Below are positions 7,439 through 15,442 of a stretch of 45,250 nt of DNA, in pieces. Under the pieces are notes generated by a model, which ran no database searches, was not told the origin of the DNA, and worked only from the letters and a program-made list of their open reading frames with translations. Origin of the DNA: Alphaproteobacteria bacterium (GTDB taxonomy: Bacteria; Pseudomonadota; Alphaproteobacteria; UBA2966); the NCBI GenBank assembly GCA_030740435.1, contig JASLXG010000151.1:1-45250 (forward strand). Reading direction: 5' to 3'. The first letter of the stretch is position 1. Every line of letters begins with the position of its first letter. Made by a program: the position numbers and the translations under genes.

Positions 7439-9694
7439 ATGACCGCCGAGCCCACAGAACCCATTGCCGCCGAACTTCTGGGCCATGCGACGCTCGAACC
7501 CGGCGGCCGTTTCGAGGCCGGCTGCCATGCCTCGTTCAGCCTGACCTACACGGCCGGCTACTACGGCATCGACGACAGCGGCAGCCTGCGCATCTGCTTT
7601 CGTTTCGCGGCCGACCACTCCAGGCCCCAGTTCGACGATCCCCAGGCGCCCGGCTACACAACCATTTCCGCCAGCAACAACGCCGTGCTGGAATACCGCT
7701 ACGATCCCAAGGGCAACGTGCGGCCCTGGGACCGCACCGTCTACATCAAGGTGGTGCACGGGTTCTTGCAGGAAGGCGACAGCATTACCGTGCGCTTTGG
7801 CGACCAGAGCCAGGGCTCGCCGGGCATGCGGCTGCAAACCTTCTGCGAGGAAACCTACGAATTCCGGGTCCTGGTCGACCCCATCGCGACCTATACCTAC
7901 CAGGCGCTGCCCGACCAGCCCACCATCGCCATCGTGCCCGGCCCGCCCGAGCGCTGGCAGGCAGTGCTGCCGACGCTCTGCCGCACGGGCCAGGAGTTTC
8001 GCCTCTGCCTCAAGGCCGAGGACGCCTGGGGCAATCCCAGCGATCAGGTAGACGGCCGGCTTGAACTGCGCGCCAGCGGCGCCATCGGCGGCCTGCCCGA
8101 AGCCGTGGCATTCGAGCCTGGTCGTTTTGCCCTCGAAATAGGCGGTCTGAGGGCCGAGGCACCCGGCGACTATTCAATCGAGGTTCTGCTTGAGGGCCAA
8201 GTCGTTGCCGTCTCGAACCCCTTGCGCATCGTCGAGGTCGCCGAGCGGCTGCCTTATTGGGGCGACATGCATGGCCAGAGCGAGGAAACCATCGGCAGCA
8301 ACAGTGCGCGGGAATATTTCGCCTTCGCCCGCGACCGCGCTTGTCTTGACGTGGTCGGCCACCAGGGCAACGATTTCCAGGTTACGCCCGAGCTCTGGAC
8401 CCGGCTCGAGGGGCTTACCGCCGAGTTCAACCAGCCCGGCCGTTTCGTCACCCTGCCGGGCTACGAATGGTCGGGCAACACCGGCCTCGGTGGTGATCGC
8501 AACATCTATTTCAGCGGCGAAGGGCAGCAGATCCGGCGCTCATCCCATGCCCTGATCGCCGACAAGAGCGAGCTCGAGACCGATTGCGCCACCGCCGCCG
8601 AACTCTTCGCCGCCCTGGTGGCGGACGGCAACGGCGCACTGGCCTTTGCCCATTGCGGCGGGCGCTACGCCGACGTGGCGCTGGCCCACGACGGCCGGGT
8701 CGAGCGCTCGATGGAGATCCATTCCTCGTGGGGCAGCTTCGAATGGCTTCTCCAGGACGCGCTCAAGGCGGGCTACCGGGTCGGCATCGTGGCCAACAGC
8801 GACGGCCACAAGGGGCGGCCCGGCGCGAGCTATCCCGGAGCCTCGCAGTTCGGCGCCATCGGCGGCCTGACCTGCCTGATGCTGCCCGAGCTGAGCCGAG
8901 AGGCGGTGTTCGATTGTCTGCGGGCGCGCCGCCACTACGCCACCACGGGATGTCGCATGCATCTCTCGGTGGCGGCCGAATTCGCCGCGGGCACGCTCTA
9001 TGACGACGACCCTTTGCTGGGCGAGACGGACAGCCGGCCGGCCACCTCGGCCACCATGGGCGACATCGTGGCCGTGCCCGAGGGCGAGGTGGTGTTGCAT
9101 GTCGAAGCGCTGGGCTCGGCGCCCATCGAGCGCGTCGAGGTCTTCAACGGCTTTGACCTGGTCGAGACCTTCCGGCCCTATGGGCCCGAAGATCTGGGCG
9201 CGCGCATCCGCGTGATCTGGGAGGGCGCCGCCTACCGCGGACGCTTCCGCCAGGTGATCTGGGACGGCCGGGCGAGCTTTGCCGGCAACCGCATCACGGC
9301 CAGCCGGCCCATCAATTTCTTCAACCGCGACAAGACGCTGGTCCAGGAGGGAGACGATTGCCTGGCCTGGCAGGCCCTGACGACGGGCAACCGAGGCGGT
9401 TTCGATGCCTGGCTGGCCGAGCCCGACGCCGGCACGCTGAAATTGGAAACCAAACCGATCTCGTTCGAGCTGGCGCTTGACGAGATCGGTTACGAGGACC
9501 GGGTCTATGCCCTCGACGGGGCCTTGCCCAGGCATGTCCGCGTCTTCCGCCTGCCCGAGCACAACCCGCACCGGGCGGTGCGCTTCGACTGGCGGCTAAC
9601 GCGTCCCCACGCCGGCGACAATCCGTTGTATGTTCGGGTGACTCAGGAGGACGGGCACCTGGCTTGGTCCAGTCCGATCTACGTCATCCGCTGA
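7439..9694 (+). CDS. Large PHP/DUF3604-like metal-dependent hydrolase
   Basis: This 751-residue protein has no signal peptide. The first roughly 270 residues look beta-rich (immunoglobulin-like). The PHP-type metal motifs follow: PYWGDMHGQSEE (normally GDLHxH; the second His is Gln here), VVGHQGNDF, ALAFAHCGG, MEIHSSWGSFEW and VANSDGHKGRPG. The roughly 150-residue C-terminal region is again beta-rich. The layout fits DUF3604/PHP proteins, a poorly known hydrolase group. The ATG at 7439 is 9 bp after the fumarase beta stop, so it belongs to the same operon, and an aldolase follows 23 bp later. Substrate unknown; phosphoester or cyclic-ester hydrolysis would fit the fold only in general terms. 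Confidence 0.75.
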   Translation: MTAEPTEPIAAELLGHATLEPGGRFEAGCHASFSLTYTAGYYGIDDSGSLRICFRFAADHSRPQFDDPQAPGYTTISASNNAVLEYRYDPKGNVRPWDRTVYIKVVHGFLQEGDSITVRFGDQSQGSPGMRLQTFCEETYEFRVLVDPIATYTYQALPDQPTIAIVPGPPERWQAVLPTLCRTGQEFRLCLKAEDAWGNPSDQVDGRLELRASGAIGGLPEAVAFEPGRFALEIGGLRAEAPGDYSIEVLLEGQVVAVSNPLRIVEVAERLPYWGDMHGQSEETIGSNSAREYFAFARDRACLDVVGHQGNDFQVTPELWTRLEGLTAEFNQPGRFVTLPGYEWSGNTGLGGDRNIYFSGEGQQIRRSSHALIADKSELETDCATAAELFAALVADGNGALAFAHCGGRYADVALAHDGRVERSMEIHSSWGSFEWLLQDALKAGYRVGIVANSDGHKGRPGASYPGASQFGAIGGLTCLMLPELSREAVFDCLRARRHYATTGCRMHLSVAAEFAAGTLYDDDPLLGETDSRPATSATMGDIVAVPEGEVVLHVEALGSAPIERVEVFNGFDLVETFRPYGPEDLGARIRVIWEGAAYRGRFRQVIWDGRASFAGNRITASRPINFFNRDKTLVQEGDDCLAWQALTTGNRGGFDAWLAEPDAGTLKLETKPISFELALDEIGYEDRVYALDGALPRHVRVFRLPEHNPHRAVRFDWRLTRPHAGDNPLYVRVTQEDGHLAWSSPIYVIR

Positions 9695-9717
9695 AGTCTG
9701 GTTCGAGGAGGGCCGGC

Positions 9718-10482
9718 ATGCACGAAAATCCGCTGCGCGCGCTGTGGCGCGACGACAAGACCGCGGTCAACGGCTGGGTCACCATACCCAGCGGTTTCGC
9801 CGCCGAGGTGATGGCCCGGCAGGATTGGGATTCGGTGACCGTCGACATGCAGCACGGTCAAATAGGCTACCAGGCCGCCGTCGAATGCCTCACCGCCATC
9901 AGTACTACGGATAAGGTGCCACTGGTGCGGGTGCCCTGGAACGAACCCAGCATCATCATGCGTATGCTCGATGCCGGGGCGCTCGGCGTCATCTGTCCCA
10001 TGGTCAACACGCGCCAGCAGGCCGAGGATCTGGTCTCGGCGTGCCGCTATCCGCCCGACGGCGGGCGCTCCATCGGGCCGGTGCGGCCGCTGCTGACAAT
10101 GGGCCCGGAATACGTCTCGCGGGCCAATGAGTTGGTGCAGGTGTTCGCCATGATCGAAACCCCCGAGGCCATGGAGAACCTCGACGACATCATGTCGACG
10201 CCGGGTCTCGACGGCATCTACATCGGGCCTTCGGATCTCGCCATGGGGCTCGGTTTTCCGCCCGCCTTCGATCCCGAGAACACCACAGTCATGCAGGCCA
10301 TCGACAGCATCCTCGGCACGGCCGAAAAACACGGCCTGGTACCCGGCATCCACTGCCCCTCGGGCCGCGTGGCCTGGACCATGAGCCGCAACGGATTTCG
10401 TTTGGTCAGCGTGGCCAATGACTGGCGCATTCTGAGCACTGCCGTGCAAGGCGAAATCGCTGCCGCCCGCGGCGGGGATTAA
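9718..10482 (+). CDS. HpcH/HpaI family aldolase
   Basis: A 254-residue TIM-barrel class II aldolase of the 2,4-dihydroxyhept-2-ene-1,7-dioate/2-keto-3-deoxy-sugar-acid type, which reversibly splits a 4-hydroxy-2-oxo acid to pyruvate and an aldehyde. Family signatures are TVDMQHGQIGY (base region), MIETPEAMENLDDI (metal Glu) and GIYIGPSDLAMGLG (metal Asp). A GAGGAGG ribosome site lies just before the ATG at 9718. It is the last gene of the operon that begins with fumarate reductase. Pyruvate or oxaloacetate chemistry links it loosely to C4-dicarboxylates, but the aldehyde partner is unknown. Its TAA stop is shared with the opposing acyl-CoA synthetase (TTAA). Confidence 0.88.
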   Translation: MHENPLRALWRDDKTAVNGWVTIPSGFAAEVMARQDWDSVTVDMQHGQIGYQAAVECLTAISTTDKVPLVRVPWNEPSIIMRMLDAGALGVICPMVNTRQQAEDLVSACRYPPDGGRSIGPVRPLLTMGPEYVSRANELVQVFAMIETPEAMENLDDIMSTPGLDGIYIGPSDLAMGLGFPPAFDPENTTVMQAIDSILGTAEKHGLVPGIHCPSGRVAWTMSRNGFRLVSVANDWRILSTAVQGEIAAARGGD

Positions 10483-12593
10483 GAGGGCGTCGGGGCGCCC
10501 ATCACGATCAGCGCGTCAGCCACCAGGCAGCCCTGGCCGCGCGGCCCGACCATTAGCGGGTTGACGTCGAGTTCCTCGATCCAGGCCGCCCGGGCGCCGA
10601 GCTGCGAAAGCGCCACGATGGCCTCGATCACCGCCTGGATGTCAGAGGGCTCACTGCCGCGGCTGCCCTCGAGCAGCGCGTAGCCCGCCAGATCCTCTAG
10701 CATTTCGGCCGCCGTGGCGTGGTCGACGGGGGCGTGGCGTAGCGCCACGTCGCGCATCACCTCGGCCTGGATGCCGCCGAGCCCGCAGAGCACCATGGAG
10801 CCGAACACGAGATCGCGCTTGAGGCCGAGGATGAGCTCGAGCCCCGACGCCATCTCCTGCACCAGCACGTTGGCGACGCCGGTGCCGGCCACGATGGTGT
10901 CGTAAGCGGCGCGCACGGCGGCTTCATCGGTCAGGCCAAGCTGCACGCCGCCGACCTCGGTCTTGTGCTGGATCTCGGCCGACAACACCTTGAGCGCCAC
11001 GGGAAAGCCGATCTCGGTGGCCCGGGCCACGGCTTCCTCGGCGCTGGCCGCCACGGCTTCACGGGTGACGGTCAGTCCGTGGCGGGCCAGGAAGGATTTG
11101 GCCAAGTCTTCCGTCGCCACGGGCTCAGGCGCGATGGGGGTGAGTTCCAGCGCCGCCGTCTCGTCCAGCCGGGCCAGCAGAGCCGGCCGGCGCTCGGCGT
11201 AGTGGGCCAGCGCCGCCACCGCCGCCACCGCCCGGCTGGGGTCCTGGAAGGTGGGGATGCCGGCGGCGTCGAGGATTTCGCCGGCAGCACTGCCGGCGCT
11301 CAGCGCCACCATGACGAAGGGTTTTCCGCTCTGGCGTGCGGCCTCGACGGTCCTCTCGGCCATAGTGATGCCGAACTCGCGGGCATAGCCGATCATGTGG
11401 GCGAAGAAGACGATGAAGGTGTCGAAATCGCCCTCTGCCAGCATCAAATCGAGAAACTCGCCGTAGCGTTCGGGCTCGTTCAGCACCTGGGCCGTGAAAT
11501 CGACCGGGTTGGAGACCCCGGCGAAGGGGATCACCTCTTTCATGCGGGCCTGCACGGTTGTCGACAGTTCCGGCACCTCGAGGCCATGCGCCTCGCAGTC
11601 GTCGGCCATCAGCACGCCGCCGCCGCCCGACATGCTCAAGAGGCCGATGCGGCGTCCGGCCGGCAGGAATCCCGATTGCACCAGGCGCGCCGTGTCGAGC
11701 ATGGCGTCGACCGTGGGCGCCGTGACCACGCCCAATTGGCGGAACACGGCCCGGTAGGCGGCGTCTGTGCCGGCCAGAGAGCCGGTGTGCGAAAGTGCCG
11801 CCCGGGCCCCGCTTTGGCTGCGCCCGACCTTGACCGCCAGCAGCGGGCAAGCGCGCTCGAGGGCACGCTGGGCCGAGGCGCGGAAGGCGTCGCCGTCGCG
11901 CAGCCCCTCGATGTAGCTCAGCACGGCCCGGGTGTCGCGGTTGGCGGCGGCGAAGCCGATCAACTCGCCAAGCTCCAGGTCGGCCTCGTTGCCCGTCGAG
12001 GCCAGCAGACCGATCCCCAGGCCGAGCTCGCGGCCCTGGGCCAGGATGTAGGAGCCGTAGGCGCCGCTTTGCGTCACCAGAGCCAGCGGCCCGGCCTCGT
12101 GGTGGCGTTCGAAAACGGTGCTGAAGGTGGCCAGCAGGCCGTTGTGCAGGTTCATGCAGCCCATGGAATTGGGTCCCACCAGGCGCACGCCGCCGGCTTT
12201 GGCCTGGTCCGCCAGGCGGGCTTGCGCAGCCTTGCCCTCGGGGCCGGTTTCGGAAAAGCCCGATGAGTACACCACCACCGTCGGCACGCCGCGCGCGATG
12301 CAGGCCTCGAGCACCTCGGGCGCGCGTTTGGCGGCAACCGCGATGATGGCCAGGTCGACCGGCCCCGGGACCTCGGCCAGCGAGGCGTAGCAGGGATAGC
12401 CGGCGACCTCGTCGTAGCGCGGCGAGACCGGGTAGACGGTGCCTGCGAAACCGGCCTCGCGCATGTAGCGGATGGGCCGGCCGCCGATCGAATCGAGGTT
12501 CTGCGAAGCGCCGATCACCGCCACCGAGCGGGGCTCGAAGAGGGCTGTCAGGGGATCGATGGGGGTGTCGGCGGGGGGCGCTTTGTCGGTCAT
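10479..12593 (-). CDS. NDP-forming acyl-CoA synthetase (fused alpha and beta)
   Basis: A 704-residue enzyme that interconverts acyl-CoA + ADP/GDP + Pi with acid + CoA + nucleoside triphosphate. The order is a CoA-binding Rossmann domain (about 12-140, VAVIGASQNLDSIGG), succinyl-CoA-ligase-like flavodoxin domains (about 150-460, with VTQSGAYGS and SHTGSLAGTD, where the His is the likely phospho-His of the family), and a C-terminal ATP-grasp domain (about 485-700, GFPVALKVLSAEIQHKTEVGGV, DVNPLM). The ATG at 12593 begins the conserved region; the upstream extension of the frame is not protein-like. It is transcribed away from the thiolase cluster, with a shared divergent region holding a palindrome at 12639. 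Acid substrate unknown; acetate or other short or aromatic acids are all possible. Confidence 0.9.
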   Translation of the reverse strand: MTDKAPPADTPIDPLTALFEPRSVAVIGASQNLDSIGGRPIRYMREAGFAGTVYPVSPRYDEVAGYPCYASLAEVPGPVDLAIIAVAAKRAPEVLEACIARGVPTVVVYSSGFSETGPEGKAAQARLADQAKAGGVRLVGPNSMGCMNLHNGLLATFSTVFERHHEAGPLALVTQSGAYGSYILAQGRELGLGIGLLASTGNEADLELGELIGFAAANRDTRAVLSYIEGLRDGDAFRASAQRALERACPLLAVKVGRSQSGARAALSHTGSLAGTDAAYRAVFRQLGVVTAPTVDAMLDTARLVQSGFLPAGRRIGLLSMSGGGGVLMADDCEAHGLEVPELSTTVQARMKEVIPFAGVSNPVDFTAQVLNEPERYGEFLDLMLAEGDFDTFIVFFAHMIGYAREFGITMAERTVEAARQSGKPFVMVALSAGSAAGEILDAAGIPTFQDPSRAVAAVAALAHYAERRPALLARLDETAALELTPIAPEPVATEDLAKSFLARHGLTVTREAVAASAEEAVARATEIGFPVALKVLSAEIQHKTEVGGVQLGLTDEAAVRAAYDTIVAGTGVANVLVQEMASGLELILGLKRDLVFGSMVLCGLGGIQAEVMRDVALRHAPVDHATAAEMLEDLAGYALLEGSRGSEPSDIQAVIEAIVALSQLGARAAWIEELDVNPLMVGPRGQGCLVADALIVMGAPTPS

Positions 12594-12638
12594 GCCGGGC
12601 GAGGCTAGCAGAACGTACGCGCGGGCGTCCACGGATGG

Positions 12639-12657
12639 CTTTTGTGCGGCGCAAAAG
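12639..12657. promoter_or_regulatory. Palindrome in divergent promoter region (candidate operator)
   Basis: CTTTTGTGCGGCGCAAAAG is a 19-bp palindrome with one mismatched pair and a central G. It lies between the acyl-CoA synthetase (minus) and the HMGS-like/DUF35 gene (plus), between a possible plus-strand -35 TTGTGC (12642) and an AT-rich -10-like AATATA (12664). The position suits a repressor site. No cognate regulator is adjacent, so its owner is unknown. Confidence 0.4.
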
Positions 12658-12746
12658 TGGTGCAATATAGGCGCCGCAGCAAACTCAAAGAAATTTGCCG
12701 CGGCTTTGGAGCCAAGCCTCCAGCGCGGCCGCAAGGGAGTGACGAA

Positions 12747-14213
12747 GTGGCAGGAATCAGTGCCTTCGGGGCCTTCATCCCCAGGCTCAGGCTGAGCCGC
12801 AAAAGCGTTGTCGAGGCCAACGCCTGGTTCAATTCAGGGCTCGGCGGCATGGCCAAGGGCGAGCGCGCCATGTGCAACTGGGACGAGGACAGCGTCACCA
12901 TGGCGGTGGCGGCGGCCCGTGACTGTCTGGCCGGCGAGGATCGGGGGGCGCTGAAGGGCGTGCAGTTGGCCTCCAACACCATGCCTTTTGCCGATCGCCA
13001 GAACTCAACCCTCATCGCCACGGCGCTGAACCTCGACGACAACATCTCCACCCTCGACCTGACGGCCTCGCAGCGCGTCGGCACTTCGGGCCTGGCGGCG
13101 GCGCTGGAAGCCATGTTCGGGTCGGCCGGCGGGCCCCTGCTGTTCCTGGCCGCCGACAAGCGCCGCACCAAGGCTGGTGCGGTGCAGGAGTTGCAGTTCG
13201 GCGACGGTGCCGCGGCGCTGTTGCTGGGCGCCGGCGACGGTGTGGCCAAGTATCTCGGCTCGCACAGCGTCTCGGTCGATTTCGTCGACCACTATCGCGG
13301 CGAAGGCCGTGCCTACGACTACAACTGGGAACAGCGCTGGATCCGCGACGAGGGCTACCTCAAGATCGTGCCCCAGGCGCTGGAGGGTCTGTTCGCCAGC
13401 ACCGGCGTGGCGCCCGGCGACGTCAGCCACTTCGTCATGCCCTGTGTGCTGGGCCGGGTGCCGGCCATGATTGCCAAAAAGATCGGCATCGACGAGGGCG
13501 CGTTGCGCGACACCCTGCACGGGGTGTGCGGCGAAACCGGCGTGGCCCATCCCCTGGTGATGCTGGTCGATGCCCTGCAAGAGGCCAAGGCGGGCGACAA
13601 GATCCTGGTGGTCGGCTTCGGCCAGGGCTGCGACGCGCTCTTGTTCGAGGCCACCAAGGGGCTGGCCAAGCTGGCCCCGCGGATGGGTGTCAAGGGCTCG
13701 CTCGCGCGGCGCCGCGAGGAGACCAACTATTCCAAGTACCTCTCGTTCAACGGCCTCATCGAGATGGAACGCGGCCTGCGGGCCGAGGCCGACAAGCAGA
13801 CGCCGCTGACCGCGCTTTATCGCAACAAGGACAAGGTGCTCGGCCTGATCGGTGGGCGCTGCAACGTTTGCGGCACGGTGCAGTTCCCCAAGACCAGGAT
13901 CTGCGTCAATCCCAATTGCCACGCCATGCACAGTCAGGATGACCAGCCCTTTGCCGACATGCCCGGTCGTGTGCTGACCTGGTCGGCGGATCACCTGACA
14001 TATTCGATGGATCCCCCGACCCACCACGGTATGGTACAATTCGAGGAAGGCGGCCGCTTTCATGCCGACTTCACGGATGTTGACGTGGGTCAGGTAGACG
14101 TCGCCATGGCGATGGAAATGGTGTTTCGTATCAAAGAGATAGACGCTGACCGCGGCTTCCGAAAATACTTCTGGAAGGCGGCTCCGGCGGCCTCTGTAAG
14201 CAAGGAGAACTAG
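12747..14213 (+). CDS. HMG-CoA-synthase-like protein fused to a DUF35 zinc-ribbon/OB domain
   Basis: A 488-residue fusion. Residues about 1-335 have the HMG-CoA synthase/KAS III thiolase fold. Residues about 365-475 are DUF35, with a four-Cys zinc ribbon (CNVC...CVNPNC) and an OB-like domain. The catalytic Cys position (ACxxxT in the family) reads SQRVGT, so it is Gln109. The catalytic His position (FHxP) reads FVMP, and the Glu base is also absent. The synthase part is therefore unlikely to do normal HMG-CoA synthesis. In archaea a thiolase, an HMG-CoA synthase and a DUF35 protein form one complex; here the last two are fused and the thiolase is next door (2 bp gap), which suggests a similar complex with a scaffold or altered role. 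The GTG at 12747 has GGGAG 7 bp upstream. Confidence 0.82.
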   Translation: MAGISAFGAFIPRLRLSRKSVVEANAWFNSGLGGMAKGERAMCNWDEDSVTMAVAAARDCLAGEDRGALKGVQLASNTMPFADRQNSTLIATALNLDDNISTLDLTASQRVGTSGLAAALEAMFGSAGGPLLFLAADKRRTKAGAVQELQFGDGAAALLLGAGDGVAKYLGSHSVSVDFVDHYRGEGRAYDYNWEQRWIRDEGYLKIVPQALEGLFASTGVAPGDVSHFVMPCVLGRVPAMIAKKIGIDEGALRDTLHGVCGETGVAHPLVMLVDALQEAKAGDKILVVGFGQGCDALLFEATKGLAKLAPRMGVKGSLARRREETNYSKYLSFNGLIEMERGLRAEADKQTPLTALYRNKDKVLGLIGGRCNVCGTVQFPKTRICVNPNCHAMHSQDDQPFADMPGRVLTWSADHLTYSMDPPTHHGMVQFEEGGRFHADFTDVDVGQVDVAMAMEMVFRIKEIDADRGFRKYFWKAAPAASVSKEN

Positions 14214-14215
14214 AC

Positions 14216-15418
14216 ATGGCCACGGGTATCAAGGACAAGGTTGCCGTTCTCGGCATGGGCTGTTCGAAGTTCGGCGAGCGCTGGGATTCCGACGCCGATG
14301 ACCTGATGATCGAAGCCTTCGAGGAATGCATCGCAGACGCCGGCATCGAGAAGAACGAGATCCAGGCGGCCTGGCTCGGCACCGCCTTCGAGGACGTAAA
14401 CATCGGCAAGTCGGGGACGCCGTTGTCGTTGGCTCTGCGTTTGCCGATGATCCCGGTGACGCGGGTGGAAAATTTTTGTGCCACCGGCACCGAGGCTTTT
14501 CGTGGCGCCGTCTATGCCGTGGCCTCCGGGGCCGTCGATATCGCCCTGGCCTTGGGCGTCGAAAAGCTCAAGGACACCGGCTACGGCGGCCTGCCCCAGC
14601 GCAGCCGCGGCGTCATGCAAAGCATGACCTGGGCCAACGCCTCGGCCCCGGGCTCGTTTGCCCAGCTCGCTTCGGCCTACACCGCCAAGCACGACATCTC
14701 GCCCGAGGACCTGAAGCGCGCCATCGCTCACGTCTCGGTCAAGAGCCACGACAACGGCACCAAGAACCCCAAGGCGCATCTGCAAAAGGCCGTCAGCATG
14801 GAGACCGTGCTGGCCGCCCCGATGATCGCCGAGCCGCTCGGGCTTTACGATTGCTGCGGCGTCAGCGACGGCTCGGCCTGCGCCATCGTGACTACGCCCG
14901 AGATTGCCAAGAGCATGGGCAAAAAGGATCTGGTCACCGTCAAGGCGCTGCAGCTCGCGGTTTCCAACGGCACCGAGGCCGGTCACAACTCCTGGGACGG
15001 CAGCTACTTCATGACCACGCGCGTCGCCAGCAAGCGGGCCTACGAAGAGGCCGGCATCAGCAATCCGCGTGAGGAAATTTCCATGACCGAGGTGCACGAC
15101 TGCTTCTCGATCACCGAGCTGGTGACCATGGAAGACCTTTTCCTTTCGGAGGAGGGCGGCGCCGTCAAGGACGTCATGGACGGGGTCTTCGATGCCGACG
15201 GCGAGGTGCCCTGCCAGATCGACGGCGGCCTCAAGTGCTTCGGCCATCCCATCGGCGCCTCGGGGCTGCGCATGCTCTATGAAAGCTACCTGCAGATGCT
15301 GGGCCGGGCCGACCAGCGCCAGCGCCAGGACCCGCGCTTTGCCCTGACCCACAATCTGGGAGGCTTTCCGCACATGAACGTCTCCAGCGTCTCGATCATC
15401 GGACGTCACGACGCCTAA
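14216..15418 (+). CDS. SCP-x-type thiolase (acetyl-CoA acetyltransferase family)
   Basis: A 400-residue thiolase of the sterol-carrier-protein-x group, which cleaves or forms 3-ketoacyl-CoA. The nucleophile Cys88 is in ENFCATGTEA. The later motifs EVHDCFSITEL and KCFGHPIGASGLR carry the active-site His residues, and THNLGG replaces the CxGGG of classical thiolases, as is normal in this group. AAGGAG lies 10 bp before the ATG, overlapping the end of the fused HMGS/DUF35 gene. Unlike its neighbour it looks fully catalytic. DUF35 partners are known to bind SCP-x thiolases and related aldolases, so the two products probably associate. The natural acyl chain is unknown. Confidence 0.9.
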   Translation: MATGIKDKVAVLGMGCSKFGERWDSDADDLMIEAFEECIADAGIEKNEIQAAWLGTAFEDVNIGKSGTPLSLALRLPMIPVTRVENFCATGTEAFRGAVYAVASGAVDIALALGVEKLKDTGYGGLPQRSRGVMQSMTWANASAPGSFAQLASAYTAKHDISPEDLKRAIAHVSVKSHDNGTKNPKAHLQKAVSMETVLAAPMIAEPLGLYDCCGVSDGSACAIVTTPEIAKSMGKKDLVTVKALQLAVSNGTEAGHNSWDGSYFMTTRVASKRAYEEAGISNPREEISMTEVHDCFSITELVTMEDLFLSEEGGAVKDVMDGVFDADGEVPCQIDGGLKCFGHPIGASGLRMLYESYLQMLGRADQRQRQDPRFALTHNLGGFPHMNVSSVSIIGRHDA

Positions 15419-15442
15419 AGCTTTGCCGGGGGAAGGACGGCC

